A stretch of 64,000 nt of DNA from Pyxicephalus adspersus (GCF_032062135.1 NC_092859.1:131525752-131589751); one strand, 5' to 3'. Positions 39,197-50,691 are shown, counted from the stretch's first letter. Notes: a model not told the origin generated them from the letters alone. Numbers and translations: made by a program.

Positions 39197-39901
39197 TCTG
39201 CATGCGTTTTCTTCAAACATCCTCAAACATACTTGTTTTTTAAATGGCATTCTACTACGTTGGCTCTAACTATTCTGTAGGTGTTTTTTTGACTGTGCCA
39301 AAAGAATTTAACTGCAAGCTCCTTTAGAGCAAATCATACTTCTGTGTACTATAAATTACTGCATAACATGTCAGTGCTACAGAAATAAAATAAAAAAAGG
39401 ATGGTACCCATGTACACTGCATGCTGATCCCCCTCAACCTACTTCTTCTTTATCAAAGATTACAATTAATGTATTTGGTGCTTTGTGTCCACCCATGTAC
39501 ATAAACTATATGATGGTGTTTATTTGTCACTTTACAACAAATGATACATAACTGTCAACTGTCTGGAATTACCTGGTGCTGTCACAAGTTTCATATCATT
39601 AAAAATAACTTGTTACTGGAGTACACAAAAACTTTGTCCCAGTGCGCACGTCTTTGGAACAGGAGTATAAACTACAATATTTAAAAACTGCTTCTAACAC
39701 TACCATAAAGACTTGTGATCGGTCTTTTCACAAATTCATATTCTCTAAGATTTTTTTTTCCCTTGCAAATAAATGTAATATTTTTTTATCTGGTTAGCTT
39801 CTTCAGATCAACGTTTTTTAAAGTTACTCAAAAACTGACAGAGCTTTGAATTCAATTAGCTAAACACATTCTCTATGATCATAGGAAACATTATAACTCA
39901 C
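39197..39901. other. Intron sequence after the M5 exon
   Basis: Begins with the gtgagt donor at 39901 on the minus strand. Nothing further recognised. Confidence 0.6.
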
Positions 39902-40125
39902 CTGGGCTGAAAAGCCACAGAAGAATCCAAACCAGAAATGAACTAGTGTAAAGGCAAAGTTTTTATAGAAGAAATAGCAGAGAAATTTACACATTCGAAA
40001 GTAGGACCAGCGGCCATGAACTAGAAGAAGTCTTTGCAAGTATCTAAACTGAGCAAATGAATAATCGCTGGCCAGAACAGCTTGCATGCCCTCTTGTCCA
40101 CTGATGCCAACTCCAATATGAGCAC
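39902..40125 (-). CDS. ATP8B4: ATP8B4 exon with hinge and membrane segment M5
   Basis: A 224-nt exon (2 nt + 74 codons) with an ATTGCAG acceptor and a CAG|GTGAGT donor. It reads (S)[18 protein letters not shown], then [20 protein letters not shown], then a long hydrophobic stretch, about residues 49-72 of the exon, that is M5. Within it, FYKN carries the Lys equivalent to the M5 Lys implicated in lipid transport in ATP8A2 (family knowledge). It ends GFSAQ in phase 0. The next exon, expected to begin near TVYDQ, was not recognised anywhere downstream in the window. Confidence 0.97.
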
Positions 40126-40934
40126 CTGCAATCATTAAATAAAATAAATGACTACAATGGTTATTTCACATTCCAAATATAACAACAAAAACTTGATATA
40201 AAAAAAACAAAATCATTTTATTTAAAATGAGGGTCCTTAGTTAACTAAATTATGTATTGATAGAGCTAAGAATTATTTACTTCTGCAGCTTTCAGTTTTG
40301 GACATTATGTTGAAAATCTCACTCTTAGATAACCAGTTAAAGCCAATATTGCATTGAGATGATAAACATACACAGTACTACAAACAAAATAAACAAGAAG
40401 GCCAAGAAGAATTTCAACATTATGAACTAGTAATCTGCTTGTTTTAATACAATTTTGGTAAAATTAAAGTATACTGTAACCATGGCCTCCTATTAAAAAA
40501 TATGCGTGCAGCACTTGATTATAAGGGCATTTTCACTTTTTCTCCGAATTATTGGAAAGTCACAGAAAAACCTGTTGAGATTCCTAGGATTTGGTTCAAT
40601 AGAGGAAGATAAGGAAAGAGGAACGTGCACCACATAATGCCATTATTTGTGTAATCTTCCTAAAAATATCCTAAATTAAAGAAGTATTACCCAGTTCCAA
40701 AACTATAGCTAGTTTGACTTAATTGATAAACATGTTTTTCAGCGGCCTTTAAATAGAATAGTACTAAAAGATTGTTTATAAAATAGATGAACTGAAATAC
40801 TAGTTTCCACTTACAGAGTATATATTTGCAGCACATGCTTACAGTTAAAAAATCAGGTTTTTAATGACATTCTAAATACCTGTTAACACCTTGCCTGAAG
40901 CAACATAAAGCAACCTGTGTAATAAAGGGCTTAC
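40126..40934 (-). other. ATP8B4 intron, 809 bp
   Basis: GT-AG intron between the GDGAND exon and the M5 exon, splitting the Ser codon of MIKSAHIG. No repeat recognised. Confidence 0.85.
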
Positions 40935-41118
40935 TTTTAATCATACTGATATCATTGGCACCATCCCCGATGGCAAGGGTAACTGCTTTTTTATACTTTT
41001 TCACTAGTTCCACCACTTGAGCTTTCTGAAGAGGAGTCACTCTGCAGCAGATCACAGTCTTACACATACATGCAATCTCCAGAAATTCTTTCTCCATATC
41101 TGCTTCTAAGGCGTGTGC
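40935..41118 (-). CDS. ATP8B4: ATP8B4 exon with GDGAND Mg-binding motif
   Basis: A 184-nt exon (61 codons + 1 nt) with an AATACAG acceptor and an AAAA|GTAAGC donor. It begins [20 protein letters not shown], contains [17 protein letters not shown], and ends [21 protein letters not shown] holds the Asp residues that bind Mg2+ in the P domain, and TPLQKAQVV is another P-domain signature. CMCKTVICC favours ATP8B4 over ATP8B2, which has CACKAVICC. The last base forms Ser with the next exon (MIKSAHIG). Confidence 0.97.
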
Positions 41119-41580
41119 CTGTATTAAAATAAAGTATAACCGATTACTTGTACATAACGTTATAGCATAACTAGCACTTTACAATGTGCAATCAAATAAT
41201 AACAAACAGTTGCAAATTAGGCATGAAGAACTCAAAATAAATACTGTTGAAAACATAATTAAATAATCTATTTGTACATCACTAAGAAATCTGTGATCTA
41301 GAAAACCAGCATCTCCTATTACACTACACTTCTTAAATCCAACATAACACGTCTGTTGCTTAACTAGAAATGTAGCACCTCACATAAATGCACCTTTAAC
41401 AATGAAATTTTCCACAGTAGAACAGTAAATCCCTGGCACAAAGTTTTACCATGTTGCACCACTGGAATTAAAGCATCTCTAGAAAACCTACACATTGGTA
41501 CATAAAATGTTAGTGAAATTGTCCCTTTAGTACCACAGGTGTCTAACAATTGTTAGACATAACAAATACATCCTTTAACA

Positions 41581-41787
41581 TTTATTATTATTGTTATTAT
41601 TATTATTATTAATATTATTAATAAACAGGATTTATATAGCGCCAACATATTATGCTGCGCTGTACATTAAATAGGGGTTGCAAATGACAAGCGAATACAG
41701 ACAGTGACACAGGAGGAGAGGACTCTGCCCTGAAGAGCTTACAATCTAGGATGTGGGGGAAGTAATCACAATAGGAGGGGTGATTAC
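41581..41787 (-). repeat. L2-type 3' tail with (ATT)n
   Basis: The fullest tail copy: attattattg..., aacaggatttatatagcgcc, aacatattatgctgcgctgt, ggggttgcaaatgac, gacacaggaggagaggactc, gaagagcttacaatctagg. It lies in the 4.4-kb ATP8B4 intron. Confidence 0.85.
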
Positions 41788-42672
41788 ATGCATCTTTAAT
41801 GATTTTTGCACAGGAGACACTTGTAATAACTATGTACATTCAGTAGTAGAGCTGGGATTTAAGGTACCTGGTACTCTATGACTTGAAGTTCCTCAGCCAT
41901 CAATCTGTTCTTTGGTAAATATATGTCATAGGGAATAAAAGCCATACCATAAGCTGGCAAACAGCTGTTACAGAACTACAGCTCCTCAATGCAAGATAAA
42001 TATACATCTGGATGTATGAAGCAGGGCTTGGGGACCAATAAAGGAAGGAAGAAAGGAAGTGGTAGAGGAAGTGGTAAAGGAAGCCAAAGATCATTCAAAT
42101 ATTATACCATAAATGACAGGTTTGTTTTATTAAAACAGAAGTTATATGCACACTAGGAAGCACCCACAGCTATAATTAAAACTATTTTTCTTTTACTGTG
42201 GATGTAAAAAATAACACATGGAATAAGTGAAGAAGAACCGATACGGCTGATGGAGATATTTTACAGCTAAACAAATCAACTCTTCATGCTCTCTTGACTG
42301 AGATCTTCCCTGTGGAATAGTTTATCATCATTCGGGCTATTAGGTCAAACATAACAATGAGGTGAATGCTTGACAATAGCTGTTTTCCTCATTGTCCTAT
42401 GTTCCAGTATTAGTACAAGAACATATTCTCTAATCAAAACACAGTTCTTTGGCAAGACAACAAGCTCTTGACTTACTGGATCCCACTGGAGAAAGTTTTG
42501 CCATAGTACTCTGTATATCGGACTTGTTTTAATTAGTTTTAAGGTCAGTTTAAGCTCTTACATTTACAAGAAAAAGATACTCATGCAGCTGTGTAGCAGC
42601 TTCATATCTATTGTACAGTATCAATGTGCAAAAGCATTTTAACACACATAAATAATTTAGCTGAAACAAATA

Positions 42673-44300
42673 ATAAAAAAACAGAATAAATGGCAGTCTT
42701 TACCACTGTCCTGGATTGGCAGAATTCATGCAATAAAAATGACCTATCTCCCGAAACTGTTATATATGTTTCGCACTCTTCCAATCCCAGTCCCTGCACG
42801 GGTACTTCGGGAAGAGCAAAGAAAGGTCTTGAGATTTATCTGGGACCCAGGGATATCAAGATTATCAGAAAAAGTATTATGCAGGCACAGGTTGAGAGGG
42901 GGTCTTTCGGTCCCCAACCTCAATAAATATATGCAGGCTGGTGGCACTTCATCGCTTCCAAGATCCCCCAATATGGGTTCAATTGTATGCAGCAGAATTA
43001 CCAACGGTGCACCTGCATAATCTTTTATGGTTACCTCTTGCAGATCGACCTTTGGTATCCGATCCCACGCTTTCTTATGCTCTAGGGACTTGGGACAGAG
43101 TGAAAATTACAGCTAGAATGGTGTCTAAGCATACGCCACTGATTGGTATTATGAATTGTCCTAGCTTTGTTCCAGCCTTTGAGAATCCTAGCGCCTTTCG
43201 CTGGTGGGCGGAGAGACCCGTGCGCTATGCATATGACTTGTTCTCGCTTACCGGGATCAAATCCTTTCCATATCTACAGAAGAATTGGAAGCTACCATCG
43301 TCCGAACTCTTTCGATACATGCAGATTGGACATTTCTTATTTACCTTAATTAAAAATGTATCAGACGCACCTCTAAAGCTCACTAGTTTTGAAGCTTGCT
43401 GCTATCGTGGTTCTGGTTCCGTAGGCCTAGTGTCCTTGGTTTACGACCTATTAATGTGCACGGATATACGCCCTCCACCTTATGTCGCCATATGGGAAAA
43501 TGAATTGGGTACTAAACTTGATGTGGAAGAATGGCAGATGATATGGAAGAATGTGGCGCAGTGTTCACCCAATGTAGTTATGCAAGAGAATGCCTATAAA
43601 GTTTTATTTAGGTGGTATTTGACACCGGACAGAATTGCCAAATTCACACAAGGGAGTAATCCATACTGTTTCCGAGGTTGTCAAACTCTTGGCAATTTTT
43701 ATCATATCTGGTGGGATTGTCCAGTAGTTAAAAGGCTGTGGATTAGAGTTTTTAAATATATCTGCTCGGTCCTGCATGTGTCCATCAAGAGAGACCCTTG
43801 GTCAGCGCTATTACATAGGTTTGGCTCTAAATTGTCCCGAGCTCATTGATTTCCTTTATTTTCCTGGCTACTCGTCAGGTGATAGCAGCTGCTTGGCGGA
43901 AACCAACCTTAAGTTTCCAAGCAGTGCTATCAAGACTGACAGACACTATGGTTCTAGAAAGGATGTCTGCTGTGGCCAGAGATCATATGCACAAATTTTA
44001 TAAAGTTTGGACACCCTGGCTAGATCACCACTCTACCCCTGTGTTAGATCGCAGATTTTTAGAATTATGATTAATCCTCCAACTGGTTTTTATTATTAGC
44101 TTCGAGTACTCTGGTTTTATTTTGGTTTTTTTATTTCTTATAGTCGTTATTACTAGTTTGTGTTTTCTTTGTCATATTTTGCTGTAATGCTGCAATTTTT
44201 TTTTTCTTTTTATTTCTTTGTTTTAGTTTTTTTTCTCTTTTTTTGCTATGTATAATATGAAAAACTTCAATAAAAACTTATTTAAAAAAAAAAAAAACAG
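42673..44300 (+). mobile_element. 5'-truncated L1/Tx1-type LINE with poly(A)
   Basis: A plus-strand insertion in the ATP8B4 intron between the INGHSL and AHALE exons, antisense to the gene. The 3' end has ttcaataaaaacttattt and an A-run to 44297. A candidate target duplication, aaaaaaacagaa, is present on both sides (42675-42686 and within the poly(A) junction at 44291-44302). The body encodes the C-terminal part of an L1-type ORF2. More intact than the 26.9-30.0 kb element and from a different, related subfamily. Confidence 0.88.
42694..44070 (+). pseudogene. L1/Tx1 ORF2 C-terminal remnant with two frameshifts
   Basis: Frame 1 reads MTYLPKLLYMFRTLPIPVPA, VLRFIWDPG and GGLSVPNLNKYMQA. A frameshift near 42935 leads to a 302-codon open stretch (42941-43849) with LVALHRFQDPPIW, ENAYKVLFRWYLTPDRIAKF and the zinc knuckle CFRGC...HIWWDCP. 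A second frameshift near 43845 leads to VIAAAWRKPTLSFQ and the end at 44070. It is post-RT sequence only; no intact RT, so it cannot be active. Confidence 0.88.
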
Positions 44301-45162
44301 AAAATATAATGTTTAAAATTGTGAACTAAAAAAGCACAAAGACATAAAATAATTGTCATTGGCTCTGAACAAATAATGTAATCCTATTTATATACCACTA
44401 AACTAATCAGCCCAGGTAGATGTACTGGTTAAGAGGGGGTTTTCTATATAACTTTGTGCGGGTCATATCTTCAAAAGCTCCAAGTATCTATGCACAATTT
44501 GAACATAGAATGGGTCAAAAATCTAAGAGGTGTCACGGTAGATTAGCTCTAAAACCATTGATTGTGTTTCCATAATAGGGACATATACCTGCTCGGCAGG
44601 TTCTGGTCAGTCTGTCATTTTACAAAAACCCAACTCCAATTAAACACTAATTGACTTGTTCTGCAGAAATGTTGTAGAGGGGGCAAGAACATATTTTGTA
44701 AAGGTTTCAAATAATGGACAGATGCTATTTTGTATACATTACCAGAATTTCAGCTGGAATAAAAAAAAAACTTTTAACTGGGTATTTAGATTAATGGTAA
44801 AGGGTTTGACAAGCTTCTTTCACAAGCTTCCAGCTTTTCAATAAGAATGAACATTCAGTTGCATCTAAAAAATTTGAATGACTGCTAGGTTGTCAAATTT
44901 TAGCTAACCAACATATCTGGCTGAATCAACCGTAACATGCAATCAACAATATGTGCGTTTTGCAGGTTCATTCCCATTTTTGTGGGGAAAATAGAATGTT
45001 AGTTAGACAATCAGAAACATTGTCAAAATGTGTAATAGCAACATTTCTGAAAAAATGGAAATAATAGTCTGGTCTTTGTCACAGCATAGGGCAATAAGGA
45101 ATTTATAAAAGTTTTTTGTTTTATCGGTGTTGAGAACATTTTTATTTAATATCAGTAATTTC

Positions 45163-45256
45163 TCACCAACAATAATGTTTTACCATCATACTTTTCATGA
45201 GGTCATCCTAAAGAAATGCAACTCATCCTTTGGCTGGCAGCTTCATATGGTGTCTA
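45163..45256. repeat. Diverged repeat pair, copy 1
   Basis: Shares cttttcatgagg, catcc, gaaatgcaactcatcc and gcttcatatgg with 46365-46462 in the same order, at clearly lower identity than the two tandem duplications elsewhere. Unclassified. Confidence 0.65.
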
Positions 45257-45546
45257 TCTCTCTATATATAATTAAATATTATACTATTTTTTTAAGTATT
45301 AAACCAAAAGGCAAAGGGACTTTGCTTGGTTTAAAAAACAATCACAGGACTTTATTCACTTTTGTTTAAAATACATATGTAAAAAAACAAATCTGTCTAT
45401 AAATAATTAAATATGATACTGTTTATTGTTACTTGCAAGTCTCTGTGTTATCTCTCTTTGTACACTTCAAATGAAACCTGTCAATATTTATCTAAACTGT
45501 CACATATCATATGTGTGTCAAGTCAATCAGTTATGGCAGCACTTAC

Positions 45547-45694
45547 CAGACTGTGTCCATTTATGACTAAGGCATATTCACCAGTTACGGTTTCCTCGTA
45601 TACAGATTCAAGCTTTATGTCATTCATTTTTTCAGAGAATTGATGACCATTAAAAAGGTTTCTGCTCTGTCCAAGTGTTGCCTCTTTGGCTTTC
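45547..45694 (-). CDS. ATP8B4: ATP8B4 exon, variable P-domain insert
   Basis: A 148-nt exon (1 nt + 49 codons) with a TTAATCAAG acceptor and a CTG|GTAAGT donor. It encodes RKAKEATLGQSRNLFNGHQ and ends VTGEYALVINGHSL. The middle is the poorly conserved P-domain insert of the ATP8B group; GQ-RN-NGH residues align best with ATP8B4. The conserved GEYALVINGHSL end is typical of the group. Ends in phase 0, in agreement with the next exon. Confidence 0.95.
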
Positions 45695-45778
45695 CTTGAT
45701 TAAGAAAAAGAAAATAGGTTAGCTAGTGCAGTACAGACCACAATATTAAAAAAAATGGAAAAAAGAGTTATCTCATAC
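45695..45778 (-). other. ATP8B4 84-bp mini-intron
   Basis: GT-AG intron with donor gtatga and acceptor ttcttaatcaag after a pyrimidine-rich tract, splitting the Arg codon of VREELRKAK. It is the shortest intron by a factor of more than six. Confidence 0.93.
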
Positions 45779-45884
45779 CTTAGTTCTTCCCGAACCTCTG
45801 TTACTGTGCGACCAGATACTACAAAAATGTCATTCATGTCATCTGTGAGCATGTGGCAAGAGTAACCAATGTTCATGGCAGTTT
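45779..45884 (-). CDS. ATP8B4: ATP8B4 exon, P domain
   Basis: A 106-nt exon (2 nt + 34 codons + 2 nt) with a TACCAAAG acceptor and a CTAAG|GTATGA donor. It reads (E)TAMNIGYSCHMLTDDMND and ends TEVREEL. The DDMND stretch and VREELRKAK junction follow ATP8B-family sequence. The next intron is only 84 bp, much the shortest here. Confidence 0.96.
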
Positions 45885-46244
45885 CTTTGGTAAAAAAAAC
45901 AAATATATAAAAATAATTATTCATTCGTGCAAGACAATGATACATTACAGGAATTAAAGACACTGTAAAAGTTGTACGGTGCATATTGATGGTGCCCAGG
46001 GCTTTGAAACAGCACATTATATCTGTATTTTATACCTGCCAACACTGTCTCTTCCAGTTTTTATTAAGGATTTCCTTTTTTCTATACAGTAGGTAGCTGA
46101 GATTTAGCAGCTTTCTCCAGACCTTCGTGTCTAAAAGCAGCAAAACTATTTATGTTTGCTATATTGATGATATATGGTTAATGAAAGGAAAAAGAAGAAG
46201 ATGTCTCCATTTTTTAAGATTACATTAAAGTTCTTTCAAAGTGT

Positions 46245-46350
46245 AACATACTAGGTAAAGTGTATGTTTGGGCATAAAAAAAAAATTGGTGCAGTTGTGA
46301 AAATAGAAATCTCAGAAATATACCAATATTGCTGTTAGAAATCTAGTTCA
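46245..46350. repeat. Diverged direct repeat, copy 1 (second at 46668-46768)
   Basis: actaggtaaagtgtatgttt, cataaa, tggtgca, tgtgaaaa, agaaatct and ttgctgttagaaatc occur in the same order in both, about 420 bp apart, within one ATP8B4 intron. Unclassified local duplication or interspersed repeat. Confidence 0.75.
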
Positions 46351-46364
46351 CTTCCAAATTTCTG

Positions 46365-46462
46365 CAGTGAGCTGGCAATAATATTTTACCAACATAAATC
46401 TACTTTTCATGAGGCCATCCCAGAGGAATGCAACTCACCCTTCATATTCAGCTTCATATGGT
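46365..46462. repeat. Diverged repeat pair, copy 2
   Basis: Counterpart of 45163-45256 (cttttcatgaggccatccca, gaatgcaactcacc, agcttcatatgg). It sits between the two copies of the 46.2/46.7-kb repeat. Confidence 0.65.
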
Positions 46463-46667
46463 AAGTTGGTGGTTAGGAATGATCTTTGGTTAGCATTGGT
46501 CATGCACTGACCATTTGTTTTATAGAAGTTAAAACACAGCTCAATGCCTAAACTGCAGTCTCTACAAGAACTTGTGATAAGCAATGTGTCTGTGATCATC
46601 TGCCAAGTCATCAGATCCGAACAAATGGGACTCGTTTTCTAGTATCTAAATATTTTGTTCTGGCATT

Positions 46668-46768
46668 GTTACTAGGTAAAGTGTATGTTTAGTCATAAAT
46701 AAAAACATGGTGCATCTGTGAAAAAAGAAATCTAAGAAATATTATTGCTGTTAGAAATCCAGTTGGCA
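46668..46768. repeat. Diverged direct repeat, copy 2
   Basis: Counterpart of 46245-46350; see that entry. Differences are spread along the whole length, so this is older than the 18-20 kb and 27-30 kb duplications. Confidence 0.75.
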
Positions 46769-48461
46769 AAAATGTCTTTGCTGGACTGAAAGCCAAGCAA
46801 CATAGTGGGTATGTGTTCTGTAGCCCATAGAAGTGAACTGAGAAGGACTGATAACACTGCCTGGGATTTTGGTGCACCAGAGTTTTGTCAATTAGCTCCT
46901 AGAAATCAGGCGTTCATTGGCTACCTGGCAGATCAACAGGTATTTTCTGTACTTGCAGTCTTAGTGAAGGCATAACATGTGTGTATTTATGCTTTTTGTA
47001 ATTTTGACCAGCCATATACTATAGGATTTCCCTCCAGTGCAACCAGTGCCTGGCAGTGTTAAGACTGGCAAACTGTCCAGAAGTCAAAATATTTTTTCTA
47101 TTTAAGGTTTTGCTACCCTTTGCACAAATCTAACTAGTGGTATAATAAAGCAAAAATACAAATTCAAATTGCAAAGTATGCATAATGAGGAGATCATCCT
47201 AACTCTGCCGTTTTCATTCTATACTTCAAAATGTGATGTTCCTGCAAAATAATACAATTTAGGGGGGCAGCTGTGATTTCAGCTCATTGCACAGTTATCT
47301 ATACTATCATAATGTTTAATTAATGACATATTTCCTTTATTCATGGCACGCAAACAAGCATTATAACCAGATATCTAACAAACTATGAGCTCCTGGAAGG
47401 AATTCTACTCTCAGCATGCCACCACATCTGTTTTCTAAACTTTGTCTAAATAACAGTGAAAGTGTGCCTATTTGTTAAAGGTTAAAAATGTAAAAAAAAA
47501 AAGAAAAAGAAAAAAAACCAAAGTGCATTTTATCATGGAATAGATCTCAAAATGTTTGTAATAGTGTAGCTAATATATTTATATATTTTGCAGAAAGCTA
47601 TCCAATATGGAGAGGACTGACCAGAGTTTCGTAGTGCAAGCAATGTTCATCGGTCAATCTAAACCTTGGTAATAAATCACTGCTTTACTGTAAGAATGCA
47701 AACATTATACACAGCAAAGGATAGGGATGAGTGCAGAAAAGCGATAGTGGTGCCCTGTGTATTGGATGTATAAAGAAGGATGGCTTTCACCATTATTCTT
47801 TGTTGGTGACCAAAGTCACTGGTAAAGAAAGTAAACCACAATGTTACAGTTGTCTGCAGAACAAGAGAAAAGGGGAAATTTTACAATGGGGCTTTGGTTT
47901 TAAGGACAACTGTCTAAGAGTAGAACTGTCCTCACTTTGGGAAATTGCCTTTAAATTCTTGTGTCTCTGGGAAAAGAAATGAAGGGAACATTCCGTAGTA
48001 GGCTATCCTGCAGCTTACTGTTCATCCTCCCCTTTGCCTCTCAGCTGCAGTGGTCATGTAGGGACACTGCAAAAGCTGGGGAAGGAAGAAGTATTTGTGA
48101 AGGAGACATGGTCATGTCTAAAGCAGGATAGACAGGCATAGGGTGAAGATGGAATACCTAAATTTGAATAGTTTAGTTACTGACAGCTCCATCTATTCCA
48201 GACTTACAGGGAAAAAGAAACTGGGCACCATAATTCTCAATAATATACATTCATGCACAAGGCAGCATTGGACTGAAGTTGAACACTGGCAAAGAGATTA
48301 TGATGGAGAGACATAACTTTAAAATGATACCAAGGAATCTGGCATTTCCTGTTATGCAACTACATAAAACTAAAAATAGGATAGAATTTTATGTTCATTA
48401 CTGTCATTCTAACAACTAGACCCAGACCAGAATATCCATGTAAATAATTGTTAAGCCTTAC

Positions 48462-48573
48462 CTTGCTTGTCACCAGTTAGAATCCACAATTTAATGTTGG
48501 CCAGCAGGAGACTGGCAATGGTATCTGTTACTCCTTCTTGCAGCTTGTCTTCTATTGCAGTAGCACCTAGTAG
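48462..48573 (-). CDS. ATP8B4: ATP8B4 exon, P domain with TGDK motif
   Basis: A 112-nt exon (37 codons + 1 nt) with a TTGTTACAG acceptor and a CAAG|GTAAGG donor. It encodes [15 protein letters not shown] and ends [15 protein letters not shown] is the conserved P-domain motif adjoining the phosphorylated Asp. The upstream [12 protein letters not shown] is family-typical. Phase matches both neighbours. Confidence 0.97.
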
Positions 48574-49969
48574 CTGTAACAAAAAATTAAAAAAAAAAAA
48601 AACCATGGTGACCACATTTTTACACAATGATATTTAATTAGGAAAAAGGAATTTTTACAACCAAATACATCATCTACATCCTAATGCCACTTCCTGAGAT
48701 TCCTGTTGTAGCCTTCCAGATAAGTAAAACCCTCATGTCTAATTCAAATTTGTGCATGTGGACACTTAGAATGTGGATATATCTTAAATCTCTGGTTTAC
48801 TCCAAAGACCTTTCACTTGATATTTCCTTTTAACACCCAATGTAAACATTGTAGCATCCAAGTCACAATATATATGAAATTACGTATGTATGTCATTTTC
48901 AGCAATAAAAGACAGAAAATTGCTGAAGTTTAGGAGTTTAAAAGTTATGATGTAAAGCTGCCTACACACGTCCAATAATTATAGTTGGAAACGAACGACG
49001 AATGACCAATCGGTCGTAAATTGTTCACAAAAAGGTGACCAACAACGCCGATGAACGAGGATTGTCGTTGAAAATGAACGACTGTCACGGCGGATCTCAT
49101 TGGCCGATGACCGTTCACTATCTATCGTGTGTACAATCTATCAATTGTACCTAGCGTGTGCAACTATTGGTGGATTATATTTGAACGATCCTATCGTTAC
49201 AGCATGTACAGAATTGTGCACAATACGATTGTTCAAATATAATCGTGCATAATCGTTGATCGGTAGTAATTGTTCATTTTCTAATGAACTGAGGAAAGAA
49301 GACTGAGGAAATGCTTCCTCTTGTCTGCAGCAGACTAAGGACATCATTCTAAACCAGGCAAAGTCACCTGAATGAAACTCAAGTGCTGATTTTTATAGAT
49401 AACAGGCACAACTTTTTTGAAAGAATTATATGGTTGCTGCACATATAGTGACATTTCTGGATGTATTAATGCAGACTTGTAATGTTTCTGCCCATTTTAA
49501 GTATTCTAACTTTTATTTGTGACAGTTCAGTATTGTGGTTCTTCAGCATGTGATATAGCTTGTCACCTTTATCTCCGCTAATTCTTTATCCTTTTCAGAG
49601 ACTAATTCTAGAGTATTTAAAGTCCACATAAGGACAATGATTTCTACATTTACTGAAAGGGAACATTTTATTACATGTTCTCTTCTGTTAATTACTAGCT
49701 ATTCACAGACTGAAACAGAAACATATTTCTGGTAAAATAAATACAAAGCAGATCTTTCTGAGGGACTTTCTAGTATGTGACTCTTCCAAAGCCTTTGTGT
49801 ATTATTTTAAAGAGTAAATACAGTTGACTTTGTGGTATGGTTGCGTTGATATATTGGATCCCACATTAACTCAAAACTAAAAATAGCTTCATCCTGAACT
49901 ATTGCTCTCTGGTTTTAGTTTTCTACACATTTTCATTTAACAAACAGCCGAAACTTAGCCGAAACATAC
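48574..49969 (-). other. ATP8B4 intron, 1396 bp
   Basis: GT-AG, phase 0, between DMM and LLGAT. Holds the CpG-containing repeat 48952-49290; nothing else recognised. Confidence 0.85.
48952..49290. mobile_element. CpG-containing interspersed repeat (gctgcctacacacg start)
   Basis: Begins aaagctgcctacacacgtcc and holds many acgaacgac / cgatcgtt-like motifs and an internal inverted pair (ttatatttgaacgat / ttgttcaaatataa). It resembles a common frog DNA-element family whose opposite end (gtgtacacagcctta) is seen at 62150-62175. Superfamily not determined. Lies in the 1396-bp ATP8B4 intron (48574-49969). Confidence 0.6.
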
Positions 49970-50134
49970 CATCATGTCACTCTCTATTTGTTCGTAGGCG
50001 TCTGCAAGCCGTTCTTCCCTGTTCTCCAAAGCAGTGCTGGCTTCGTGATGGATCTTCAGCCACCATTTAAAGTAATCCTCACTGAGGTCTTTATATGCCA
50101 AGGCTAAAGTCCGCAAGCCTTCACCTGCAAACTC
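49970..50134 (-). CDS. ATP8B4: ATP8B4 exon, N domain to P domain linker
   Basis: A 165-nt, phase 0-0 exon with a TTCTCCTAG acceptor and an ATGATG|GTATGT donor. Its 55 codons begin EFAGEGLRTLALAYKDL and end AYEQIESDMM. EFAGEGLRTLA is nearly invariant in class-1 P4-ATPases. The charged stretch after it (HHEASTALENREERLAD) is the typical variable helix that returns the chain to the P domain. Confidence 0.97.
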
Positions 50135-50691
50135 CTAGGAGAACAACATGAGATCATTTTAAAACAAATAAAAATGAGCTGAAAATATATTCTTTTTAAA
50201 CAACTACTACATATTTTTTTAATGTATGTTTGGTTATGTGATTGTAATTGATGAACTTAAGCATCACAGCATAGGCTGTGTGTTTTATTACATGTATTCT
50301 AGTATAGGTCATTTATTCTTATGAATAACTGTACTGCTGCTACTACTAACAATAGTTTTTCCCTGGACAAAGTTGTTTAAAGCCTTTCATTATAGGACTG
50401 CCATAAATATAATATTATAATAATTATATAATATTATAATATAATAATTATTATATAATATAATAATCTGCTAATAACATCTATTGGGAAAGATTGTAAA
50501 GTAGACCATCAAAGATTACGCTAGACCTCACTACTTAGGAAAAAATATATTAAAGTCAAGTAGTGAATATCTCTTAAAAAATATGTGTATCGTGGGAAAA
50601 AATATGGGTACTGTATGAAACTATGGAAAAGTTGCTGGTGAATACATTTCTGGTGAATACATTTCCAACAAAAGAAGTAAAGAAAACTCAC
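50135..50691 (-). other. ATP8B4 intron, 557 bp, with AT palindrome
   Basis: GT-AG, phase 0. 50401-50466 is nearly pure A/T with nested inverted repeats (ataatattataata and its mirror), able to form a cruciform. A tandem 15-bp repeat is at 50634-50665. Confidence 0.85.

Larger units (their letters stand above)
41119..45546 (-). other. ATP8B4 intron, 4428 bp
   Basis: GT-AG, phase 0. Holds the L2 tail (41581-41787) and the antisense LINE (42673-44300). Together they make up about 40% of the intron. Confidence 0.85.
45885..48461 (-). other. ATP8B4 intron, 2577 bp
   Basis: GT-AG intron splitting the Glu codon of DKQETAMNIG. Contains the diverged repeats listed. An 83-codon plus ORF (47731-47982) is not supported by any domain. 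Confidence 0.85.
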
